Positions 50,672 through 62,600 of a stretch of 64,000 bases of DNA are shown one piece after another. Source of the DNA: Apostichopus japonicus (lineage: Eukaryota > Echinodermata > Holothuroidea > Aspidochirotida > Stichopodidae). Location of the stretch: the NCBI RefSeq assembly GCF_037975245.1, contig NC_092569.1, forward strand, positions 29,908,168 through 29,972,167, given 5' to 3'. Under the pieces are notes generated by a model. It did not search any database. It was not told the origin of the DNA and saw only the letters and a list, made by a program, of their open reading frames with translations. Made by a program: the position numbers and the translations under genes. How positions within the stretch are numbered: position 1 is the first letter of the stretch; each line of letters starts with the position of its first letter.

Positions 50672-53600
50672 GTGAGTTTAAACCTCAGAATGTAGTTATG
50701 TTCATATTCATCATATTTACAGTATGTAACAACAGCGAGTTTGTCTTTTTAGCAAGCTTTACCATAACACACTGACAATATGCAAGGTTGTGTATAAAAA
50801 GATGTCTACAGTACCTCCGTTCCAAAGTCCAATTGATCATTTTTGAATACCTGAAAAACCATTTTCAAAGTAAGTTTCATTTTCATAGAGAGTTTTTTTC
50901 AGTGGAGCATTTTCACTTGCACACGCATGGTTACATTTACACAAGTTTGTAAGTATCATAAGAAGATATTTTCCTGATACATGGCCACTTCTAACATCAG
51001 GATTAAGAAAAACCAAAAACCAAAAAAAAAAAAATTGAAAGGAACTTGTTCCTCATTTTACAACATGTAGGTTGGTTAGCTTATATAATGACAGTAAGTT
51101 TCTCAATTTATTGTTCAGGATTAAGAAAAACCAGTGTTTGTGACAAATAATATATAAGTAGATTATTTATTTTATTCACATGAAATAAGTTGCCAAGAAT
51201 TAAGGATTTATATCTTTAAATGCAGGTGAAAGCTTCTATGGAATACTGCTGCTTAATGGATGACTGCTGCGAACCAAGTGAGTTGTTTGACCTCCTTCAA
51301 GAGATGGATCGAAGGTACTTCTTGGTGCAGGATTTGCGATGGGAATTTGCTCTCTTGGATGGAGAACAGAAGGATTTGATCTCTGAGGATCAAGCCCGGT
51401 AAGTAACGTTCAATGTCAATTAGAGACAACCTGTCAACCACTACTTCCAGGTATGACATAAGAGCAGCATTTTTCTTATCAGATATAAACTTTGCATCAT
51501 CCTGATAGGAACAAGTTATATAGTTATTTAAAAAAAATCATGATTGAACTACCCCTCAGTCTAAGAGATCTGTGTGGTTAACCACTGTGTACTAGCTTTT
51601 ACTTACATGTGACTTAACACAGCAGCTGTTAAGTTCAGTTCAGAAAATTCTAATGTCTTACAAATTTGATGTTGACAGTAATTGTTACTTTTGTAAACAA
51701 GTTTATGCTGACTTCCCTTATCAGGTCTTTCAGATGCCTTTTTTTGTGTTCTTTAGCCTCTGTATATTTGCTATCACAAGTTCATGAAACTCAACTCAAA
51801 ATGTAGTAATAGGAATGTTTATTACCACATTAGAACTTTGAGATGCAGTGTTGAAAATTGAGTTTGAAAATTGTGTATTTTTCATTACTTTGATCAACAA
51901 TCCCATACTGTAATGTGTATGCATGTGTTGTGTAAAATATGATGAATATTATGTAGAGTAACCAATACCATGGTCTGGATATTTATAAATAAAATAACAC
52001 GAGAAGCAATGAAACTCAGCGTTGTGGGAAGTAGTGGGTTGACTAAAGCAAGTTCAGCTTTTTGTCCAGGAGAAGTCAACAGTCTTCCAATCTGAAATGG
52101 TCTTCCAAATTGTAAAAGATACCAAAATTGAGCTAAACCTGTAAATTGGATCCTTGGTCACTCGACATGAATTATAAATTATAACACATTCAACTAATCC
52201 CATATGTATATTACTAACTCTCAGATGGATATCATTTAGAATGAATCATTTTATGTCAGGGGGGTTTGTCAGTCCTTAGATTTAAGAACAGTACCACTAC
52301 TACCTAGCCTTTGCAGCTCATCATACCAAAGTAATACCCAAATTGAAACTGTTGTAACCTGAACCTCTTCCATATTATCTCACATAACTGACATACATAT
52401 ATATACAAAAAGTTGGACCAAACTCAGGCACCCAGGGTGTAGGCTTCCACATTAATTGTTTATGATAAATGGGATTTGAGTACAACTTAATTGTTTCTAC
52501 TGCTCTTTACAATGTTTGCCTTCATCATCATAGTGACTGCTTATGATTGCTTCTTGAACTTTGATGATCTTTCCTAATAGGTTTCTGTTTGAGGTTGTTC
52601 ATGGCAACCTCTTCTCACAGAGGAGGTGGGAGAAGTTTCTCAATTCTCGGCCGGTATCAGGAACTGGCATCAGTTTTGTAGAGATTGAAGTCGATTTGTG
52701 TAATATTCCAAGCCGGGAGGCAATTGCACTAGAACAACTCGAAGAACAGAGAGAACAAGAAGGCAAGTACTCTTGTTAGATCCAGCCTAGGGATTCATTA
52801 CGTGCTTGTAATGAAATAAACATCTTGCTTCTCCCATTAGGTTCTGTCAAGTAACTATATGCATGGCAACAGTCTTTAGAGGAGACTTTTTTTTCTTGCC
52901 AGAAAGGATGCAACTTAGCATGGAAGGTAGCATTTAAAGTGAATTCAAGCCACTTCTTATATTGACTTTGATGTATTTGCTGATGTTATGTGATACTTAC
53001 GTCCAATGATAATGTATTTCATCAGCTTGACTTATTCAGGATTAATTTGAAATGATTCAGTTACAGGTAAGGTAAACAAATATATCTCAACCACACGACC
53101 ACAGTGATTCTACTGGTGTGTTAATGGGTATAAATTGGCTATGAATAACTGTCATTAAGGATGTATTACCAAAGTGTTATGATTGTACAGAGTGCACCCA
53201 TGGTGCTTTTGAATCTGACAATGTTACACAGAATAACCACTCTTTATAGGCAAGCCAAGCCTTATATAAGAAATGAATATGTAGCAAGTGGTATGACAGA
53301 TATATAGCAAATAAGTAAAGAATAACACACCAGAAAAATTCCACTTCACAACCGTTTCTTTCTTTTTTTGGGACTCATCAGGTGAAGGTAGGAATCGAAC
53401 CCTGGATCTTTGTGTCACGAACCGAAGTCCTTACCACTCTACCACAGTGATTCTACTGGTGTGTTAATGCTATAAATTAACACAATGCATATATATGTAT
53501 ATCATTCATAACAAGAGTAATAAACAACTAGTTTTGCATCTACAGAGAGGCAGCGGAAGTATACTGAGAAAAAGATCGCTGAAGAGTTGAGAAGGAGAGA

Positions 53601-56600
53601 GTTTGAGGCAGAGAAGAAGAGATTGCAAGAGGAGGAGATTCAAAAAAAGAAGGATGAGGAGGAGAGGAAGAAAGAGGAAGAAGGGAGATTGGAAAAAGAA
53701 AGAGAAGATGAAAAGAGGAAACAGGACGAAGAAGGTGACCAGTATCATTTGATATAAACTAAATTGTAACGAATTAATGAGGCCATTTGGTTTTTACTAT
53801 CAATGGACAGTTTGGATTCACAAGCATACTTGCTGATCATTAGGAATTTTAGAAGTGAAATTAGAACTCTATAATATTATGATAATAGATAAATGAATAT
53901 TTTTATGATTGACCTTGCCAACTTTCATGGGGAAAAGTTGATTTACCCCACCGCAAATGCCTGTCTGGTGGAATTTTTGTTTTTTGCTGTTTCCTTTGTA
54001 GCTTATGCCATCATAATTTTCATCAACTTTCTTCCAGAAAACTTGTTAAGTTGTAAAAAGAGTTTATGTTAATTACAATCAGCAAGGTGTGTTACTTGCT
54101 TAAGAACTTTGATAGGATATATGGAGTTATAATGTTATTTTTAGGTTTAACTGTCATACTGCATGATACAGCAGTCATACAGAACCATTACTCAATACTT
54201 TGATTAAACTACAATAAACCATGATACAGCAGTCGTACAGAACCTTACTCAATACTTGGGTTAGTTTTACTATAACACTACATGATATAGCAGTCACACA
54301 GAACCATTACACAATACTTGTTTTCATGTCATTATGAAATACTCAACAGTATATTAAGAAAGCAGTTGGAAAGTAACGATGTGTACAACTAAAATCTTCC
54401 TGACGGGAACATTTAATTACTGAAAAAAGAAAAACAAGAGCCAATTTAAAAGAATGATGGATTTGCAATTTATAATTTTTACAGAGAAAGGAAAGCAGGA
54501 GGCTCTGGAGAGGGAAGAAGGTGAGCGAAGGGATAATGAAATGGAGGAGAAAGAGGCAGAAAGATTGAGGGAGTTGGAAATTATTGAAGTACAACAAGCT
54601 TTGGAGGCTCAGAGAGAACTTGAGAGGAAGGCGATAGCTCTTAAGGAAGAGGAACGAAAGGAGGCAGAGAAGGACCAGAATGCAGAGGAAGAAGCAATCG
54701 TAAGTCCACTTTTTGACATCACCTCAGTGTTTATGGTTGGGGTTGGAGATGGAGCCATTAGAATTGTCGCAAGTATATATATGAATGTGATTACGGGGAA
54801 ATGCACACACAAAACTCCTTCCTCTCCTCGCCACTGCTGTGAGTATAATGCTGGTGTTTACTTAAAACAAAACAATCATATCACTAGCAGTGATTTAGTG
54901 CTGTGATGGTCCGAATTGTTGTAGAGAATGAAAATATTTGAAAAAAAAGAAGTACACATTATATTATCTACACAAAATTTACACAAATGTTTAGTTCATT
55001 TGGTGACTATTTGAGGAGAGGTAGTACAGTTCCTAATATGTATAACTTTAAAAAAGAAAAGGATTACAATGTTTGATCTTTAGAGCTGATTTTTAAGGGG
55101 TTGTTCGAAATTCAGGAGGATTTATTTGACGGTCACAAAACGATTTTCCATAATGAATTCATTTGACTGACTATATTATACAGTATTCTGTGTATAAACT
55201 GCTCTATGTATGTGTACTGTTAGGAAATAATTTAGTGGTTAAAAAGTTTTGGTAGCAGTTTTGAAGGTTGTGAAGTTTGTCTCATACAAAATACTATTGT
55301 ACCTGTGTACAAAAACTGCTATACATCATTACATTTGTGTAGCAACTTGACCACTTTGCATAGCATTTTGTGATGTGATTCCAGATTTAGTAATCCCAGA
55401 TTGGTATATTCAGAAATCAAGTATATATGATTCCCCTTGTTTTTGTTGAAAAGATGCCAAATGTGATCGGCAAAGCTCTTCATATGGTAAGGTCAATTTA
55501 TTACTGCATGTTCACGCTTCAATTAAAAAAAAAAATCCTTTAATTTTTAGCTGTTTTTTTTTTTTGGTCTCAGGGTATTGCTTTTGCTTTGAAGTTGTGC
55601 AAATTCTCCATGGAAACAGAATATTGCTCTCATTTTGTCAGCTTTGAATGTGTATAAAATCTGCAAAGTATTTTTCTAAATATCAGTTTGCATGTGGAAA
55701 ACGAATTTTACTCTCTTCTCATTATGTGCTTGAACTTGCCATGCTTTGAGTTCCATCAGTTTGCATTATCCAGGTATTGAGTGTTTAAGAAATCCTAGAG
55801 AATGTTTTGATTGAGAAGATGCTACGATTTAGACAGACATGTTAGCCGAGCTATTTTATAAGCGCTGGTTGTATTTGCCCTGTGACCTTTCCTGCTATGA
55901 ATGAGCAGGACATGTAGTTTATTGTATTTGTGTCATACAATAAACTACGCTATTCACACAAAGCATAAGTGGACAGAACTACTTCTTTGTGGGCAGCTCT
56001 GGAGATTTGGGAAGATATCATTTAACCCCCTGTTTTGTTTAATGTAAACAAATTTGGACTTAACCTTTTCTTCTACACCCCTACCCCACCCTTATAAAAA
56101 AAGGAAGAAAAGGAATGAAAATTTAGTTAAATAAAAGGTCTGCTTCTCTTCTGGTTTTTTTTTCTCGACACTTTAATAAAGGCAGTAGGATACAGGAAAA
56201 TCAACAGATGTTTTTTTTTACTGAAATCGGTTTCTGTTATTACTGTTAAAAATAAAGAATCTGTTAACTGCTATAGATCATTATTTTTCTTTGGAATAAT
56301 ATGGCCTGATGGAGCCTACTTTGCATAATATAGGAATCAAGGCAGACATATCTATCTTGCCTTATTTGACAAATGCTGAATTACCAGCTAAATGCAACAT
56401 CTTGTACAGAATCTCCACAACTCTTATTTTCAGAGACGTCTCTCATAAAGACAGTGTAAGATAAGGTGAATGATGATATGCCTTCAGGAAGACATGTTTA
56501 CTAGGCTAATTTACCAGCCAAATGGAAGATTTATAAGTCATATAGATAGCTTGACATGTTGAATACGAAATTGCACTATGTATACACAGGAATGGTGAAT

Positions 56601-59600
56601 GTGAACTGGAATATGGTTACAAGTTCAGTTAACTAAATAATACCCAATCGTCAAAATAAATGAACTCATTGCTTGAAATTTCGATCAGGCTGTCAATCCT
56701 GATTACAAAGATGCTGTCAACCTTCTCAAAATGGAATTAATCCAAGAGGCAGAGAAAGCAGAGCTTGAACAAAGAGAAATAGAAAAGAAGGCTCTGCTTG
56801 TTGCCAAAGAAGAGCAATTAGAGGACGAAAACAATGGAAATGCAGAGGTAGAGGCAGAGGTGAGAGGCAGCGTCAGTCAAAGCTTCATCTCAACCAAGAT
56901 TATCCCATCCATATTAAAGATCATCTTTTGTCAGAAGTCCATGTGAGATGATCTCAATTAGACAAAGATCGAAGCCTGGTTTAGCAGTGCTCATTCTTTT
57001 CCATCGCAGGGCATCATCATAACATATATGGCCTATTAAATTTGATCCTTATTCCAGCATAAATTCAATTTTCATATTTGCAGTCTGCCTTTTTTTATAT
57101 TAATAGCAGCCTAGATGGCATTTAGTTGACATCTTCCATTTGCAGCTTCAGCGGACACATCTTGCAATTATTAAATTCATATAACCCGCAGAAAGTTCGG
57201 CCCATCATTATATTTGCATTACATACCATTGAAAGGGTATTTGTGTATAATTAGGGAATACAGGACAAACATTATCATGAAACTTGTAAAATATAATAAA
57301 TGGAGAAACCTGCATTTCATTCTTTTTTTTGTGTTATACACAAAGTACTGATCCAAACACATGTTATAAAGCAAAACTTACATGCAGCAGACTTTATTAT
57401 GTGTATTTAAAGACTGATAACTGTGACCAGTACTAACGTTACAGATTTTATTATGTGTATCTACTGTAAAGACTGATAACTGTGCACAGAAATAATGTGA
57501 CAGACTTCATTATGTGTATCTCAAGACTGATAACTGTGACCAGTACTAATGTTACAGACTTTATGATGTGTATCTCAAGACTGATAACTGTGCACAGTAT
57601 GAATGTTACAGACTTCATTATGTGTATCTCAAGACTGATAACTGTGCACAGAAATAATGTGACAGACTTCATTATGTGTATCTCAAGACTGATAACTGTG
57701 CACAGTATTAATGTTACAGACTTTATTATGTGTATCTAAAGACTGATAACTGTGCACAGAAATAATGGGACAGACTTCATTATGTGTATCTCAAGACTGA
57801 TAAATGTGAACAGTACTAACGTTACAGACTTTATTATGTGTATCTGAAGACTGATAACTGTACACATTACTAATGTGACAGACTTTATTATGTGTATCTA
57901 AAGACTGATAAATATGAACAGTACTAATGTTTCATGCTTTAAATGTGTATTTAAAGACTGATAACTGCACAGTACTAATGTTACAGACGTTGTTCTGTGT
58001 ATCTAAAGACTGATAACTGTGCACAAGACTCATGTTACAAACTCTATATGTGTATTTAAAGACAGATAACTGCACAGTACTAATGTTACAGATTTTATTA
58101 TGTGTATCTTAAGACAGATAACTGTGAACAGTTCTAATGTTACATGCTTTAAATGTGTATTTAAAGACCGATAACTGCACAGTACTAATGTTACAGACTT
58201 TATTATGTGTATCTCAAGACTGATAAATGTGACCAGTACTAATGTTACAGACTTTATTATGTGTATCTCAAGACTGATAACTGTGACCAGTACTAACGTT
58301 ACAGACTTTATTATGTGTATCTCAAGACTGATAACTGTGACCAGTATGAATGTTACAGACTTTATTATGTGTATCTCAAGACTGATAAATGTGCACAGTA
58401 TTAATGTGACAGACTTTATTATGTGTATCTAAAGACTGATAAATATGAACAGTACTAATGTTTCATGCTTTAAATGTGTATTTAAAGACTGATAACTGCA
58501 CAGTACTAATGTTACAGACGTTGTTCTGTGTATCTAAAGACTGATAACTGTGCACAAGACTCATGTTACAAACTCTATATGTGTATTTAAAGACAGATAA
58601 CTGCACAGTACTAATGTTACAGATTTTATTATGTGTATCTTAAGACAGATAACTGTGAACAGTTCTAATGTTACATGCTTTAAATGTGTATTTAAAGACC
58701 GATAACTGCACAGTACTAATGTTACAGACTTTATTATGTGTATCTCAAGACTGATAAATGTGACCAGTACTAATGTTACAGACTTTATTATGTGTATCTC
58801 AAGACTGATAACTGTGACCAGTACTAACGTTACAGACTTTATTATGTGTATCTCAAGACTGATAACTGTGACCAGTATGAATGTTACAGACTTTATTATG
58901 TGTATCTCAAGACTGATAAATGTGCACAGTATTAATGTGACAGACTTTATTATGTGTATCTAAAGACTGATAACTGAACAGTACTAATGTTACATGCTTT
59001 AAATGTGTATTTAAAGACCGATAACTGCACAGTACTAATGTGACAGACTTTATTATGTGTATCTTAAGACAGATAACTATGATCAGTACTAATGTTACAG
59101 ACTTTATTATGTGTATCTAAAGACTGATATTACTGTGCATACAGTATATTACGTTTGACTAACTTCAGGCAGGAAAAAGAACTCCAAAAGTAGACTAGAA
59201 TCATCACTGCACATGTAATCATCTTAATTAGTTGGATGCTAGATGAATTTAAATGGAAGGCGCTGGTATCTAGTAGCTACATCTCTTTTGCTTACATTGC
59301 AAATATATGTATACATCCTGTAACCATATGAATACATGCTTAAATATATATATGTACATAAGCATGGTCCTTTGGGAAGAATCATGTCAAATTTCAGTCA
59401 ATGCTTGAACTATGAGAAACAAAATATTTATAATTCCTGGCAATAAGAAGCCAGTTTAATTTACAAATGTGTTTTACAGAATATGCAATGTAATGGTTGT
59501 ATTTGGTATGGACCATCTATTCGGTGTGTCACACCAATTTTCCCCTCTTCTTTAATATAATCATATACATTAATTACCTTAATGATGTAGATTTGGACTT

Positions 59601-62600
59601 GAGAGTTACCATACCCATACTTCGGTTATATTCAACTCATCCAGTTCATATGTCATCTTCAGTGGATTCATTCAAGGACATGATATTTAATACACTGGTA
59701 CACTTTAGATATACATACTCATACATATATTATCACAATATCTTTTCCATTGATAATCTTCACCATATATGTCGTTGTCAGATTGTACATTGCTACAGTA
59801 TATATATTAAACAATGGGGATGGGGTGGGGCAGGTGGGTGGAAGGGGATCAGGACAGTTGGGCAAAGAGCTGATGATGCATGAATAAAAGATGAAAAGGC
59901 ATATTGTCCATATTATAGAAGTTGGGATTTAAAAGGTTGTCAATTTTTATGTTTACATAATTATCTATTTAACTTGCATAATTTGACGTGTAAAATTGAG
60001 CTGAAAGAATTTGAAATGAGCAATGTTGTGACTACTTTGCATCAGTGTTTTTCTTTCCCTTTTTATGGGAAATTTGATTTATATTCCATGTTAACAACAT
60101 TGGTGCTATTGTCTTTGATATTTATACTTTGAATTAGTTTATTTATTTGCATAACATTAATTATATGTTGTGTCTGAGACTAAATTAAGTTAGAAATATG
60201 TGACATTTTCATGTAACAGAAATTCAAGATGTTGTAAGGTTCATTGTCCTTTTTACAAAATTTAACCTAGTTTGGAAACTAAAATTAAAATTTCCATTCT
60301 GTTGATCATTTCCTGGTATTTTTCATTTTTAAATTGTGGCTAATAGAGGGCAGCAGAGCTGGAGAAAGAAGCAGAAGAGGAAGCAAGGAAGGCTCAAGAG
60401 GCTTTAAAACAAGCCAAGAATGCGGACGAGAGACGAGTGGCCGAGGAGGCTGAAAAAGCTGCAAAGGAGAAGGCTAGACGTGAGACCCTCATATGTTCCC
60501 ATTGCAGCAAACCAAACATGATCAAAGAAATGAGAAATTATTTAGCATTTTACTAGTTTGTAAATAATATTTCCATTAGTCTCTCCATCATATATAAAAT
60601 AGGCTATGAAAAAATAAAAATAACAAACACCCACACCCCCCCCTCAAAAAAAACATACATACAGACACAAAGCAAAGCAACAGATGTTATTTCATTTTCC
60701 TCAAGAATAATATCCTGAAAAGACAAGATATCTTCAGACAATATTTTCATAGAAATATAGTTGAATTGTACAAGGAAGGATATGTTGATATCCTTATGTC
60801 AATGAAACCAAGACTTCACAGAGATGTGAAAGTCTTACTGGAGTGATTTATAGCTACTGTACATGATCACATGGTTAGAGATATAACTCTGAAGACTGTA
60901 AAAATAATTAGAAATTTTGGTGATGATACCAGTAGAAGTCATCTTAATACCATACTCAAAGACTTTGCAAGAAATCATATAGAGGAAATACTTTAAAATG
61001 TTTGGGACAGAAAAGAAATTAAAGTTTGATCATTTTCTACCTTTTCTAAAAATTACCAATTGTTTTATGTTTTAACATTGCAGGAGAAAAAGATCAAAGA
61101 ATCAGAAAGGAATTAAAAGTTGCAATTAAAAGGAAAGACAAGGATTTAATCACCAAATCCGTGAAAGAATTTAAATCAGCAAAGTTAGCCGACACAGATG
61201 GTGACCTGAAGAAAGCTGAAACCATTCTGAAACGGTTCAAAGCGAGAGATGGTGAGTTGTTTATTTTCATGATAATTCGAAAATAATTTTTGATATTGAT
61301 AGCAATTGCTTGTTAGTATGATTGGCCTGGAATCTGAAAAAAAGAAAAATGACAAAGAAATCTTTTTTTTGTAAAGTTGTGCAATTTTTCTTTTTCATCC
61401 ATCTGTCATGTTTAATAATACAGCTAATATACAAGAGGAAGATGGATTACAACTTTTTTTTTCATAGAAATTAATGTAAAAGATATCTGCTTAAAATGAT
61501 TAACTCAGCCATGAAGTGTATTGATTGATAAAATCTTATGTAGGAATGAAGGTAAGATTGTGCAAAAAAATGGAAGCACATGGCCATTGCCTGGAATTTG
61601 ACTAACTAATATATGTAAATGAATATCTGAATACTGACTGGGAAATTATATACAAGCTTGAAAAGAGTAGTTAAATCTTTGGCCAGCGATAAATTCATTG
61701 GCCCTTTCAAAGTTGTTTGGCTAGTTCTAACTGACACCATCCCAGAAAAAGAATGGTCACAAAGGGATTGCCAATTTGCCACCAAATAACTGCTGGATAG
61801 CACCTGACTTGTAACCAGCAAGTAACTGATTTAAATCCTATTCCAGCCAAACATTTCTGTGTCATTTACACATTTTTTGATTTCCATTTGTGTCATAGAT
61901 CTAGTAAAATCAATGGAAATCCGTACATTGGAGAGCCTTGAGAAGGCCATAGATGTGGTTAAGAAGAATGGCTTTGAGGCATACATGCCACAAGAGATGG
62001 CAGCAGCCAATAAGATGCTGCTTAGCCTCAAACGGCTGAAGCGATTGAAGGATGAAATCTTGAACTTGAAACAGAGCACTGTGGCTGAAATCAGAAGCTA
62101 CAGTAAACCACCAGCACAGGTTCACAAAGTAATGATTGCGACGTATATACTGCTGGGTAATAAAGAGAGTGAACTGAAGGTAAGAAACTGTCAGATGGGG
62201 ATATAAAAAAGAATAATGGCGGGGACCAGTATACTAGTGGGAAATGATGAGGGTGCATTGTAGGTAAGGGACAGTCTCGGATGGGTATCAAACAGCTGTG
62301 ACAGGAACTTATAGATTGGTTGGACAACATGGAGAGTGAATTGCAAGTAAAGGGATATTTGGATGTGAATGTAAAACAGAATAATCATAGGCATATGTTT
62401 ACTGGTGGGAAATAATGGAAGTTCCACTGGAGGTAGATATGGAAGGGTATCCAACAGCTATATCATGAACATATAGGCAGGATATTTATATGGATAGTGA
62501 ATTGAAAGTAATGAACAGTTGAATTTGAATGTCAAACCTTATTTACAGCAACATATATAGTGGTGAGATACCAGACAATCTGGTATGGGTATCAAGTAGG

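Noticed and set aside
53385-53452. Functional tRNA gene on the minus strand
   Set aside because: A and B boxes are good, but the acceptor stem does not pair and the lower T stem has mismatches. A tRNA-derived repeat or pseudogene fits better.
57451-58963. Open frames of repeated NVTDFIMCISRLI residues on the plus strand, and the matching minus-strand frames
   Set aside because: They arise because the 54-bp minisatellite period is a multiple of three. They lie within an intron and have no start context or splice framing.
59497-59883. 128-codon open frame in intron 6 as an additional exon
   Set aside because: Tyrosine/isoleucine-rich composition typical of AT-rich non-coding DNA, no domain, and the neighbouring exons already join in phase without it.
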